Shown here: positions 10,512 to 21,400 of the stretch, one piece after another
Layout: the number at the start of each line of letters is the position of its first letter
Numbering within the stretch: the first letter of the stretch is position 1
Assembly: GCA_964035545.1 (NCBI GenBank)
Contig: OZ037769.1
Coordinates: 1,658,501 to 1,722,500, forward strand
DNA: 64,000 nucleotides
Direction of reading: 5' to 3'
Source of the DNA: Bugula neritina
Lineage: Eukaryota; Bryozoa; Gymnolaemata; Cheilostomatida; Bugulidae
Made by a program: the position numbers and the translations under genes
The notes under the pieces: model-generated
Databases searched by the model: none
Told to the model about the DNA's origin: nothing
The model's input: only the letters and a program-made list of their open reading frames with translations

Positions 10512-13500
10512 CTACTGCTTAGAAACACGTCTACTCCGGACTGCATCAGCGTATGAAAAGATCGAGCAACGTGGTTGGGGTGCGTGATTAAGACTTTGTG
10601 CACCCGGCGGATGAATTTTGTTTCTATTTCCGCCGATACAAAAGTTGATATTTCCGTGGTGTTGACAACTCCCACATTTGCTCGATACTTTTCTCGTACG
10701 GTTTTCCCCTAGACTTTCATACACGCCGCTTTTAACGCAGTCGCATATGAAGTCCTTCAAGTATGCGGGGGGTTGCCTCGTACGCTGTCCCCTTTCTAGG
10801 GGGGGTGACACGCTTGCCGGTTCGTTAGTAGGGGCCTCTAATGGCGTCTCTACTTCACCGTTAGCGGTCACCTCTTCTTGTTCTCCGGATGGAGCCCCTC
10901 CCTCCGTGGGGGTTTGCACTTCCGGAACCGGCTCGGTTTCTGGAAGTGATGGAATTAGACTTGGCGGTGGCGGACACGCTTCCGTTGGTAGAAGCTGCCG
11001 CTCCTCTCTCACCAAGTTTTCTTCCCGCGGTATGACCACTTCGTATTCAGGTCCATGCCGCCGTCGCCCGCGCGTTGTTGTCTGCCTCCTGGGCTCTAAC
11101 AACGGGGGGGCTTCTCCCACTCCGTCGGGGCTAGCCCAATACGGTTTCAAGCGAGACTCATTCTGGATAGACACCTGTCCTGAGCGCTCAATCTTGTACG
11201 TATGATTGGGCATAGCCTCGACGACCACGTAGGGGCCTACAAACTTAGGCTTCAGCTTATCAGCCTGTCCGCGGCGCCTACGGTAATTGACCATCCACAC
11301 CTTATCTCCCCTTTGATAGAGAGGTGGTTCATCGGAATCTTCGTGCCGCACCTTCCACTGCTGTTGGCGCAGTATATCGTGTGCGGCCGTCATCCGTTCC
11401 ACTAGTTCACTGGCATACTCGTGGACTGAGTTATCTTGCTCTGGAACGTGATAGGTGAGATGGTCAGGGACACGAGTCTCTCTCCCGAGCATCAAGAGGT
11501 TTGGGGTCTCACCAGTACTGGTGTGTGGGGTGCTACGGTATGCACGCATGACTTGCGGCAACACCGTATCCCATTCCTCTTGACCTCGTCCAAGGAGGAG
11601 ACTCCGGAGTGCATCACCTAGCATCCGGTTGTTGCGCTCCACCACCCCGTTACCTTGAGGGTGGTAGGGGGTGGTCCTGCTCTGATTTACTCCCCAGAGG
11701 CGGCAAAGGTCGCTCATCAGTTGAGACTGGAATTGAGCGCCTTGATCAGAGTGTATCTGTTCGGGGAGCCCAAAATAACAGAATACATGTTGGTCTAGTG
11801 CCCTGGCCACTGTTGGGGCTGATGCATCTGGGATAGCCAGAGCATCCGCCCACCTAGTAAAGTGGTCGGTTAGTACTAGGATCCAATTATTGCCTCTGGG
11901 GGTCAGGGGCATGGGTCCGACCAGGTCTACAGCGACTACTTGCCAGGGCCTACCAGCGTATAGCCTCCGCCGTCCTGCTTCACCAGGGGGGCGGCTATGC
12001 TTACTGGCCTGGCAGATCTCACACTGTTTGACTCTGAGCCGGACATCACGCTCCATTTGTGGCCAATACCACCGAAGTCGTAATTTGGACATCACTCGCT
12101 TGACCCCTGCGTGGGCCTGCTTGTGAGTATCCCAAATCAACTCACGGCGGATGGCTGTGGGGCAGACTACCCTCTTCCTTTCCGGGTGTCTGCCGCTGGC
12201 AGCTAGAGAGATGGTTAGTAACCCATCCTGCCCGATCCGCAGCGAGTCCCAACGCTGACAGTATAGCCGGAACTCGGCGCATCCCTGTCGTATGCGTTCC
12301 TCGCTGGGTCGTCGCCCTTCCCTTTTGGCCCGGTATATGTCTGCCACGACTCCAGGCAGCTCTTCTTGGAGCTTCTTCAGCTCTCGAACATTACCGGCCA
12401 GTACAGGGTTGGCGCGGAGGTTTTGTACATCCTCCGGGGACTCATCAACTCTTTGCCTGAGTTGACCTTGATCCCAGTCAAACGGTGCTCCGTGATGAGC
12501 CAGCGTCTCTAACTCGCATCGCGGGGGACCTCCATCCCTCCTCTCGATGTTGAGACACTGTTTGCAACCTCCGTCAGGTCGGCGACTCAACCCATCCGCA
12601 TTGCTGTGTCTCTTGCCCGGTCGATGTTCGATCCGGTATGAGAATTCAGCTAGGATTTCGAGCCACCGGGCGACCTGACTAGAGGGCTCTGCTCTCCTGC
12701 ACAACCAGATCAGCGAGGCATGATCCGTACGCAGCCGGAACTTCCTGCCATATAGGTATGGTCTGAAGTGCTTCACTGACTTGATTACTGCCAGCAGCTC
12801 CTTGCGGGTAGTGCAGTAATTTCGTTCAGCGGGTGAGAGAGACTTGCTGTAGTAGGCTACTACTACCTCTCGGCCTTCCTGCACTTGTGACAGCACAGCG
12901 CCAGCATTTTGGTCACTGGCGTCCGTGTCCAGGATGTACTCCAGAGTGGGGTCTGGGTAGGCCAAGATGGGCGCCGTTAGTAGGCAGCCCTTGAGGCGGT
13001 CGAACGCTTCTTGCTCGACTGGAGTCCACTGCCACGTCACTCCCTTTGCGGTGAGCCGGTTTAACGGCTGGGCTATGCCCGCAAAGTCTGGTATGTATTG
13101 CCTGTAATACCCTACCAGCCCCAAGAAAGCCCGGAGTCCGGTCAAGTCTTGGGGGGTGACCCAGTCTTCTACTGCCCGTACCTTTTCGGGATCCGTTGCC
13201 ACGCCGTTTCGACCGACAACGTGCCCCAGATACTTGACCTCCGGCTGCAATAGAGCGCACTTGGAAGGTTTGAGCTTAAGACCGGCACCTCGGAGTCTCT
13301 CGAAAACCTCCTGCAGACGACTGACATGTGTCTCGAAGTCTGGAGAGATTACGATGACATCATCGAGGTAGACCAGCAGTGTCTTCCAATGGAGTCCGCT
13401 AAGGACTTGTTCCATCAGCCTCTGGAAGGTGGCTGGGGCGGAGGTTAACCCGAAGGGCAGCACCTTCCACTTCCACAAACCGTCCCGTGTGATAAACGCC

Positions 13501-14441
13501 GCTTTCTCTTGGGCGTCGGGACTCAGAGGAACCTGCCAATAGCCGCTTAGCAAGTCTAACGTACTGAAGTACTTGCTGCCGGCTAGGGCGTCCAATGACT
13601 CGTCAATACGAGGTAGAGGGTAGGCGTCCTGTATGGTTACGCTATTGAGTTTGCGATAGTCCACACAGAACCGCCAACTGCCGTCTTTCTTCCGGACCAG
13701 TACGACTGGCGAGCTCCACGCACTATGGGCGGGCTCTATCAGTCCCCGGTCCAGAAGATCCCGTACTTGTCGGCTAACCTCCTTCTCTTTCTCCGGCCCC
13801 AGCCTGCGTGTGGGCTGCCGGACAGGGACTGTCCCTGCAGTCAGCGGTATTTCGTGTCTGACAATTCCAGTCAGTCCCACGTCATGCTCTCCGCTGCTGA
13901 ACACATCACCGTAGTCGCGTAGTAACTTAGCCATAGCTTGGCGTTCTCTGTTACTCGCGCAGCCGCCACTGGCTGTTTCGTATAACTCCCGGAGGAGATG
14001 TGTTGGGACTGCCCCCCGTCCCTGAATAGGGCACTGAGGGGGTGCCTCCGTCGCATCACCCAGCGACGGGCCTACGTCTCCCTCCTGAACAGAGTGAAAA
14101 CGGCCCAGCATCGACCCAGCCGGGAGCTTGATAGGCTCGGTAAAGGGGTTGACACACTGCACTAAGATCTCCCCTTGCTCAGTCAGCTGATTCAGACTGC
14201 TGGCAAGTTGGATCTTTTCGTGCGCGCCTTCAACCACCCCGAGTCCAGAGATCCGGCTACTATTCACCCTGCAGTGAATGGTAGCCCGGGAGCGGCCTGG
14301 TATGATACGGTTGCGTACCACTTGCACACCTCCCACTAAAGGGCGGCCGAACTTGTCGACGCAGGCGAGTTCACGCCCGGACATCATCATTGCAGATCTG
14401 CTAAAATCTATGTGACATCCGTGCCGTTTAAGGAACGGCAT
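10512..14441 (-). CDS. pol: Retrotransposon Pol: reverse transcriptase, RNase H, integrase
   Basis: 1,309-codon open frame with no internal stop. Reverse transcriptase spans roughly residues 210-400, with SPVVLVRKKDGSWRFCVDYRKLN, LPFGLTSAPATFQ and the catalytic YLDDV near 13,360. RNase H follows, with DTDASDQNAGAVLSQ near 12,915. The integrase has an HHCC zinc domain (HAGVKRVM, CEICQ), a core DLVGPMP / DQGAQFQS / GNGVVERNN, and a GPY/F module (KFVGPYVVVE near 11,240). After this comes an unusually long, about 200-residue Pro/Glu-rich tail with no recognised domain. The start is nominal, since the polyprotein is probably entered from pro. Confidence 0.95.
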   Translation of the reverse strand: MPFLKRHGCHIDFSRSAMMMSGRELACVDKFGRPLVGGVQVVRNRIIPGRSRATIHCRVNSSRISGLGVVEGAHEKIQLASSLNQLTEQGEILVQCVNPFTEPIKLPAGSMLGRFHSVQEGDVGPSLGDATEAPPQCPIQGRGAVPTHLLRELYETASGGCASNRERQAMAKLLRDYGDVFSSGEHDVGLTGIVRHEIPLTAGTVPVRQPTRRLGPEKEKEVSRQVRDLLDRGLIEPAHSAWSSPVVLVRKKDGSWRFCVDYRKLNSVTIQDAYPLPRIDESLDALAGSKYFSTLDLLSGYWQVPLSPDAQEKAAFITRDGLWKWKVLPFGLTSAPATFQRLMEQVLSGLHWKTLLVYLDDVIVISPDFETHVSRLQEVFERLRGAGLKLKPSKCALLQPEVKYLGHVVGRNGVATDPEKVRAVEDWVTPQDLTGLRAFLGLVGYYRQYIPDFAGIAQPLNRLTAKGVTWQWTPVEQEAFDRLKGCLLTAPILAYPDPTLEYILDTDASDQNAGAVLSQVQEGREVVVAYYSKSLSPAERNYCTTRKELLAVIKSVKHFRPYLYGRKFRLRTDHASLIWLCRRAEPSSQVARWLEILAEFSYRIEHRPGKRHSNADGLSRRPDGGCKQCLNIERRDGGPPRCELETLAHHGAPFDWDQGQLRQRVDESPEDVQNLRANPVLAGNVRELKKLQEELPGVVADIYRAKREGRRPSEERIRQGCAEFRLYCQRWDSLRIGQDGLLTISLAASGRHPERKRVVCPTAIRRELIWDTHKQAHAGVKRVMSKLRLRWYWPQMERDVRLRVKQCEICQASKHSRPPGEAGRRRLYAGRPWQVVAVDLVGPMPLTPRGNNWILVLTDHFTRWADALAIPDASAPTVARALDQHVFCYFGLPEQIHSDQGAQFQSQLMSDLCRLWGVNQSRTTPYHPQGNGVVERNNRMLGDALRSLLLGRGQEEWDTVLPQVMRAYRSTPHTSTGETPNLLMLGRETRVPDHLTYHVPEQDNSVHEYASELVERMTAAHDILRQQQWKVRHEDSDEPPLYQRGDKVWMVNYRRRRGQADKLKPKFVGPYVVVEAMPNHTYKIERSGQVSIQNESRLKPYWASPDGVGEAPPLLEPRRQTTTRGRRRHGPEYEVVIPREENLVREERQLLPTEACPPPPSLIPSLPETEPVPEVQTPTEGGAPSGEQEEVTANGEVETPLEAPTNEPASVSPPLERGQRTRQPPAYLKDFICDCVKSGVYESLGENRTRKVSSKCGSCQHHGNINFCIGGNRNKIHPPGAQSLNHAPQPRCSIFSYADAVRSRRVSKQ

Positions 14442-15142
14442 CCCGAGGATAGCATCCTCCTTGAGCTGACGATGAACGTCTCTTGGATCGTTTGATCACG
14501 GACTCGTCCCGTCAGCTCAATTATACCATAGAAGGGAAGGCACGACCCGTCAGCGAGGGTGCCGTATTCCCCTTCGTATGCTTCCATCTCGCCCCTGACC
14601 CTAGTACTGAGGGTGTCGAAGAGTTGGCGGCTTAAGAGGTTTGTGGTACAGCCCGAATCAATGAGGAAAGTAACAGCTTTGCCTTCCAGTTTACCGGGCA
14701 AGAAATAGCTGTTCCCATGGGGCTGCACCTGAACTCTCCCTTCAGGCCTTACTCTCGCAGGGAGTACCTCCCTCGCTTTGGGTCGCGAAGGAGGTCTCTT
14801 AGGGCGGTGGTAGGTAGGCCTCGGGGGTGCCGAGGCTAGATTCTCAGCTACCTTTGTGGGCTCCCATCCAGATTCTTGGACTTGTAGCCCTGTGAATCTG
14901 TTGTGAAGGGGCATAGAAAAGGCAGCTGCGGGGCGAAGCCCCTTGCTGGTCCGTCGTGGCTGTTGCCACTGTTGGTTGCCAGTACGCGGTACCCGTCTGG
15001 GTGACCTGCGTTTCTTCTTCCCTGGAGGTTTCATCGTCGGCCCGCGGAAGGTGGGAACATCTGCGGGCCGCGGTAGTTTAACCCCTGATTTAGGAAGGGA
15101 CAATATCGGCGGAAATGTCCTTGATTTCCGCACTCCCAGCAA
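14408..15142 (-). CDS. pro: Retrotransposon protease region
   Basis: An open frame without its own needed start, entered from gag. It holds a basic, proline-rich linker and then a retropepsin with active-site FLIDSGCTTNL near 14,650. The downstream part of the protease (the conserved Asp-Ala-Ile-Leu-Gly motif) is in the pol frame, one base out of register, near 14,460-14,490. Either this copy has a one-base deletion or a frameshift is used inside the protease. The frame overlaps pol by 34 bp. Confidence 0.85.
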   Translation of the reverse strand: MLGVRKSRTFPPILSLPKSGVKLPRPADVPTFRGPTMKPPGKKKRRSPRRVPRTGNQQWQQPRRTSKGLRPAAAFSMPLHNRFTGLQVQESGWEPTKVAENLASAPPRPTYHRPKRPPSRPKAREVLPARVRPEGRVQVQPHGNSYFLPGKLEGKAVTFLIDSGCTTNLLSRQLFDTLSTRVRGEMEAYEGEYGTLADGSCLPFYGIIELTGRVRDQTIQETFIVSSRRMLSSGCRSLNGTDVT

Positions 15143-15984
15143 AAACTGACTGTTTCTCCCTGTGGCGGCGCCGATGGCCGCATGGGCTCAGGGGCGGTAC
15201 TCACTGGGTTTTGTGGTGTCAGTGTTGCTATCAGCTTGGCTAGCATGTCCGTCAGTTGAGTGACTTTTGATGCCGTCGCCAACTGGGACACGGCAGCCGC
15301 GGCGGGGGTTTCCTCCCCTTGTCCCGCGGCCGTGTCTGCGCGGTCTATCTCCACTTGGCGGGAGCTTCCGCGACTTTTATGCATTTGATTAGCTAGGAGG
15401 TAAGCTTCCCCCTCAGTCAGAGCATCTTCAACGGTGGTGACTCCCCTAGCTAGAAACTGGTGGTGGAGACCCAGATCGTCGACAGATGCTATGAAAGCGT
15501 CGAGGGTGTACCTCTCGCGGTTGACTGGGGGCAAGTCGCTGTACGCGATCTGTGCCAGCTTCATGACCGCGGCGGCATGCTCCCGCAGCGGGGTGCGGGG
15601 ATCACGCCGCAACCTCTGCACTCGGGCCCTGGCATCTGTAGCAGAGAGGCCAAAGCGGGCCCGCAGAGAAGCAAAGATATTATCAATGTCTACACCCAGC
15701 CCATAAGGCTTGGCTTTGTCCATCAATGCCATTCTAAGCTTCAGCAAGGCCACCCTAGGGGGCCACTGGGCGACGTCCATTACGTCGCTAAACTCTTGGA
15801 TAAATTGTTCCACCTCCTCTTCACCCGTGAAGGTGGGCGCCTTTAACCTGTAGCGGTCCTCAGCTAGTTCTCGCGGAACCCTTCGCTCTTCTACTACATG
15901 GTTAACAGGCGTTGTCTCTACAGCATTGTCTCTACGCTCACCTTCTATTGCCGGTGGTTGAGTTCCAGCATTCTCAGTCTCCAT
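15031..15984 (-). CDS. gag: Retrotransposon Gag, 317 aa
   Basis: Structural protein that forms the particle and packages element RNA. The start METENAGTQ lies 31 bp inside the 5' LTR, just after the primer site. The middle part (LKAPTFTGEEEVEQFIQEFSD) resembles the retrotransposon Gag capsid domain of Ty3/gypsy elements. A CCHC zinc knuckle (CWECGNQGHFRRYC) lies close to the C-terminus. The frame overlaps the following protease frame by about 110 bp in another register, as expected for Gag-Pol expression by frameshifting. Confidence 0.92.
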   Translation of the reverse strand: METENAGTQPPAIEGERRDNAVETTPVNHVVEERRVPRELAEDRYRLKAPTFTGEEEVEQFIQEFSDVMDVAQWPPRVALLKLRMALMDKAKPYGLGVDIDNIFASLRARFGLSATDARARVQRLRRDPRTPLREHAAAVMKLAQIAYSDLPPVNRERYTLDAFIASVDDLGLHHQFLARGVTTVEDALTEGEAYLLANQMHKSRGSSRQVEIDRADTAAGQGEETPAAAAVSQLATASKVTQLTDMLAKLIATLTPQNPVSTAPEPMRPSAPPQGETVSFCWECGNQGHFRRYCPFLNQGLNYRGPQMFPPSAGRR

Positions 15985-15997
15985 CTTGGATGCACTA

Positions 15998-16014
15998 TCC
16001 CACTGCTGCCACCA
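15998..16014 (-). other. Primer binding site, tRNA-Leu-like
   Basis: The minus strand reads TGGTGGCAGCAGTGGGA one base after the 5' LTR. It starts with the TGG complementary to a tRNA CCA end and resembles the complement of tRNA-Leu 3' ends. The tRNA assignment is from memory and tentative. Confidence 0.65.
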
Positions 16015-16015
16015 C

Positions 16016-16320
16016 TGTTATAATTTTCAGATTTAGGGTTGATGTGCTATCCAGAGAGTCTATTTATTTACTATAGAACTGCACCAGGATAAGTCGAGTG
16101 AACGAGTATATTTTACACACAATTATACATTATAAAAACGATACATTATTTCCAAACAAGTTACACATCTAATCTATTTCACACTCTAGCTTCGACTGAG
16201 TTAGCAGCGGGAAACTACAATTGCTGCTAACTATCAACTACGCTAATTGGCTATCCATTGTTCCGGGTCAATTACGCGACCCTACATGTTGTGCTGCTGG
16301 TAGTTCCACGAACCACCACA
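16016..16320 (-). repeat. 5' LTR of the retrotransposon
   Basis: Upstream LTR in element orientation. It begins TGTGGTGGTTCG and ends AATTATAACA on the minus strand. It should hold the element promoter. Identical to the copy at 8824-9128. Confidence 0.95.
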
Positions 16321-18415
16321 ATACCACCAGACAAAATACAGGCAGTTTTGACTATCTGCTACCATTTGAAGATGAATCTCATCACATTGTAGTTACTTGA
16401 TTTACTTTAGACTTTAAAGTTTAGTCACTGTCAGTAATTACTTGACTCAGAGAGTATTTTAAGTTTAAGTCAACCAGACGACTGCTACATTGTTACTTGT
16501 ATGAACGCAAAAATAACTAGAAAAGGCCTATACCAGTATTATTTTCATTTATAATAAATTTAAACTACAATTATATTAACGCTAACAGTAACAATCAATG
16601 AATAATATAAGCGGTTATCATTAACTTCAAGTCGATCACTGTCACAGTATCAGTATTTCAATTTGTCCAAGTGATAACAACTTAAATTATAATCATCAAG
16701 TGATAATCGACATCGTATTACTTACAGTTACTACTTAGTAAATGCAACACTTATAGTTATACTAATAGTAAATGCAATAGTTATACTTATAGTATTACTA
16801 ATAGTAAAGTAATACTAATACCAATAGTAATGGCAAATTTATTACTTAAAAAAAACTTTTAATTTTACTTTAACTTAAAGTTTTAGTTCAACTTCAAGTT
16901 TAACTTTATGGCGGATACTTAGTGTCATAATATACTAATGAATCTAGGGCCAATAGTAATAGCAACACTAGATATATTATGAATGGCAACAATACTGCGA
17001 CAACGAGAGTAGTAATACTATTAAGAGTAGAACTTTATAAACTTTGCTGTTATTAGAGAAGATTATAGTACTAGTAGTCAATCCAACGTGATACTTATTG
17101 ACTATAATAATGATCGGTGTTCCCGCTCCCGCAATAGCTTGCTAATAATTCCTTTGCATTAAAAGAGCTTTAGTAATATAATTTTAGTTAGCGCCCTGTT
17201 TAACATCGACTTTTATACAAACTGTACAACATAGCCATTATTGCTACTACAGCATCCAAATTTCTTTTCACCAAAAGAAGTGAAAATGTTGAGTTTTTTC
17301 TTATATATTTAGAAAGCAGTGTGTGTATTTCAAAGTTGAGACATTGTTTAGATTTATTAACATTGAGTGATAAGCAATGAAACACAACAGACTCAAAGCA
17401 ATAAACTACTTCATACACAAATGGGTTTTCAACAACTACAACAAACAGTTGGGGTTGAATGTAATTTTACTTAGTCAAATTACATCAGCAATAAACAAAA
17501 TGCAACATGACCAATTTATTATAGCTATTGACAGTCAATAGTTTCGTGGCTGAACTGAACAACTTGAAGTAAATTCATATAAAAGTTGATAAGGAACAAA
17601 AAATAAAAACAAGCATACAAGAGCTGAGTTGGCCGAATGAGAAATCATTATATACAATCAATTATAAACTTGTGCATCAACGTTGACAAAATATTAGAAT
17701 GCTATAATGGAGTGAAAACACTCCTCAGGCTTGTTGCTTAGCAGTTGAGAAAAAAAGGCATTTACATGTAAATACAACGACCAAAAGCAATAACCCAGTG
17801 AAGTCGATTTATCAAACATATAGCAGTGGAGCTGCAATGCATTGTAAGAGAATTTAAAATTAATAAAAAATAAAAAGCTACACAAAATCATTACCGGTGA
17901 AAACCTCATAAAAATGCTAAAATTCTCAAAAACATGTTTTACATAGTAATTTTTGTATTATGACTTTAAATAATATTTTGAAACCTCACGGACTACAAAA
18001 TATTAGGTAACAACTCTGTCCCAATTCTAACTATGGGAAAACTCACCAAGGAGCGGTGCAGTATATCTCTACATAAAACCAACTCACCGCTATCGCTAAC
18101 AATACAAGAAATTGCATAATTTATGGGTTTTCCTTTACCTAGTCACAGCAGAGAGGGGACAACTTCTAAGGCTGAGGTATATAGGTTACAGCTTAGTATT
18201 GGTTCCTGTATAGTTTGAGTATTGGGCACAATGGTTTGTGGGTGGTATTACGCAAGCTTCAATATACTAGTCAGACCACAGGCTACATAGCAACCAGCTA
18301 ACAACCGGCATAGTATTGCATAGTGAAACTCTTCAAAGCTTGATGTGCAACAGCAATACTAATCCTGTACAGTCATTGTTTCCTAGCAACAGCAGTTTCA
18401 CCTTAGTTCCTAGTG
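16321..18415. other. AT-rich spacer and syntrophin 3' UTR
   Basis: No coding signal. It contains low-complexity tracts built from actaatagtaa-like words (about 16,730-16,830). The part nearest 18,415 should be the syntrophin 3' UTR. Confidence 0.6.
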
Positions 18416-21400
18416 TCACGCAGTAATACCAAGTCTTGCTAGCTTTGCAGACAGGAAACTGTGCAATACAAACACAAATGGTTTGGGACTGGATTTCATC
18501 TCCAGCTCCTACAACATAAACCATTCTATTGACTAGTGACTGTATAAGTTAGCACCAACATGGCTGAAAACAAGGACAGGAAGTTGAATTAAATGGCTGA
18601 CTCAACTACTATAACGCAAATTGCAGACAATTAAACTATAGAATGGTTCAACATCTCCACTTTTCTCATTTGTATTAATTATTGGCATGGCACTGCACAC
18701 AGCTTCATCGATTTTTGGTACCTAATTATTTCTTATTGTAAATAATAAATAAATTATCAGTGTAAATAATAAATAAAATTTTAAGGTAAACATTAAAAAT
18801 TTTTTAAAGTAAATCCTAGATGAATTTATAGAGTAAATGTTGAATAAATTTTTAGAGTAAATATTATATAGACTTTTGGAGTAAATATGAAGACACATAC
18901 CTTAACCTCTTCGTCAGCGAAAGACAGCCACAGCGTGTTGACTCCGTCATCGGAAGACTTCTTAAGACTGCTAAAAGGGTACTGCCAAAGAACAACTTCC
19001 TGGTTGTTCTCACCAGCAGACGTTAGACTGAATCCGTTCTCGTAGTGTATCTTCAGTGTGGCGTCTCGACTTTGTAGACACACAGCTACAGGAGAACATA
19101 ATACAGCTACAGGAGAATATAATACAGCTACAGAAGAATATAATACAGCTACAGGAGAATATAATACAGCTAGAGGAGAACATAATACAGCTACAGGAGA
19201 ATATAATACAGCTACAGGAGAATATAATACAGCTACAGGAGAATATAATACAGCTACAGGAGAACATAATACAGCTACAGGAGAACATAGTACAGCTGTA
19301 TATTATAGTGAATAAGCAAAATTGAACTTAAACCTAGAGCTTTGATAAAAGAACCAGTTCCAATGTGTTGCTAGGTGTAGAATGTACTAGATAGACTGTG
19401 AACTCACCGCATGTAATTTGCTTGATGATTTGGGCAGCCTGGTGGGCCCCGTTCACCACCTCCTTAGCCCAGATAGCCTGGTCTCTTTGACTTTCCACCC
19501 TGAATGTGTGAGACTCAACGCCTTGATTAGTGCCCGTTCTTGTGCAGAATATATAGATGTCAGTTCCTGAGGCTAGACTTAGTTGCTTCCCACAATGCAC
19601 CAATCTACAAAGTGAAAAGGTCACTCAAACATGTACTCAGTAGCCATAAGTGTGTGTCAATCAGTGTGTATTATATTGAAACAGGAGTACACACTTAATA
19701 CACCTCCCAATGTATTGTGGGATAAATGCTGCAACTATGATAAAGTATTCTAATGAATGAAAAAAAGGCAGATAAACACAACTACTGCTAGTATATGTAT
19801 ACTTTGAAGACCCGGGAGCAAATTTTGTTAACAATATAAAGAACTGACAACTCCAATTGTTGACACTTTATTCTAGCTGTAGTATAAACTAGTTCTTTAT
19901 CTCATCAAACAGTTAATATATGCTACAAATTAAGGCTACAACATAGCCTGTGACCAGAGAAAACAACTCGATATAGACTATATTACTGCAGGTACAACAC
20001 AGTGCACTGCACACACCATACAAACAACATATCATTATATAACAGACAGCAAACATTACTGAAATCAACATGTCTTATGATTTATTGTACATCACAAAGC
20101 TGGCAGAGGCATATGAAAGCTCTCATTTCATTGGACAAACAAGCTGACTGGACTAGACATGACGTAGTCACCCAACATGTATCATGTTGCTATGGTTACC
20201 TTTAATACAAACACTGCAGCATAATAACAAAAGAAAGGATAACTTCACATTAGAGTGTGTTGCATATATTTATTTACCTACAGGCTATGAGAGAATGCAC
20301 CTACAATATGTCAACTATAGCTATTAAGTGTGAGGAGTTGAGAGAAGATAACTACGAAATATGCAAGCTATGCTGATTACAATACCTGGTCGCCAAGAGC
20401 GGGTGACTCTGAATTGGGTTAACCCATTGCTGCTCTGTTCTAGGAACTGCTTTGTATAGCAACAGATCTTTTTCCGTCACACAAGCAAATACGGGCTTCC
20501 ATGTTGGGTTCCCCTCTTTACTATGCACCTGGCAGAAATCACCATAACCAAATATTTGAAACAAACAATATTTTTATAAAAGAACAAATACCAGGCATGT
20601 GATATTTTATTATAATAACTATTTATATACCAGACAGTGTCATTCTCAATTCAATCAAAATACAGACACTATTTCAGTTACTTCACATACAAGCAGAGGA
20701 TACAGTGCTGATTTCCATCTTCTTGTGACATTTTAGACAGAACAGAAGCTAAGGCACCATTCTGACATGACGTACTAATTATCTCAGGAGATGGCAGCTG
20801 ACACTTGACCCTTAGTGGCAGCAGTCAGTTAGCAGTTTACAAGTGATATATTATATATAAGCATTGTAAGATATCTCTGACTGGTAATTGGTAAGAAGTC
20901 TAATTATAGAAGTCTTGAGAAATGTTTGAATAGTTAGTGAGCTACACATGATGTGATGTTTCTACTGCGGCTGCTGCCTGAATACAGCTGCTGCTGGCAC
21001 CACTTGTGGAAGTCTGTAACAGTTGGTAAACTGAAGATCTGTCTACTAGTGTTAGTACAGTGTCTACTAGTATTACTACAGTGTATACTAGTATTACTAC
21101 AGTGTGTACTAGTATTACTACAGTGTGTACTAGTATTACTACAGTGTCTACTAGTATTACTACAGCGTCTACTAGTATTACTACAGTGTATACTAGTATT
21201 ACTACAGCGTATACTAGTATTACTACAGTGTGTACTAGTATTACTACAGTGTCTACTATTATTACTACAGTGTATACTAGTATTACTAGAGCGTCTACTA
21301 GTATTACTACAGTGTCTACTAGTATTACTACAGTGTCTACTAGTATTACTGCAGTGTCTACTAGTATTACTACAGTGTCTACTAGTATTACTACAGTGTA

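Larger units (their letters stand above)
8824..16320 (-). mobile_element. Complete Ty3/gypsy LTR retrotransposon, 7.5 kb
   Basis: Two LTRs of 305 bp that I find identical by eye flank gag, protease, RT-RNase H-integrase and an extra 3' ORF. The order RT, RNase H, integrase is Ty3/gypsy (Metaviridae). LTR termini are TG/CA on the element strand. A 4-bp direct repeat ATAC flanks the element (8820-8823 and 16321-16324). A primer binding site lies one base inside the 5' LTR and a purine tract abuts the 3' LTR. The interior is clearly more GC-rich than the AT-rich host DNA. Identical LTRs imply a very recent insertion. The clade is not resolved. One break was seen: the protease-pol junction changes frame by one base within conserved coding. 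Confidence 0.97.

Noticed and set aside
10678-13922. Many plus-strand frames opposite the retrotransposon pol gene
   Set aside because: Antisense shadows of a GC-richer coding strand with no independent features.
19010-19325. Glutamine/asparagine-rich periodic open frames over the 21-bp acceptor array
   Set aside because: Three overlapping frames of the same repeat unit. The region is intronic by the syntrophin model.
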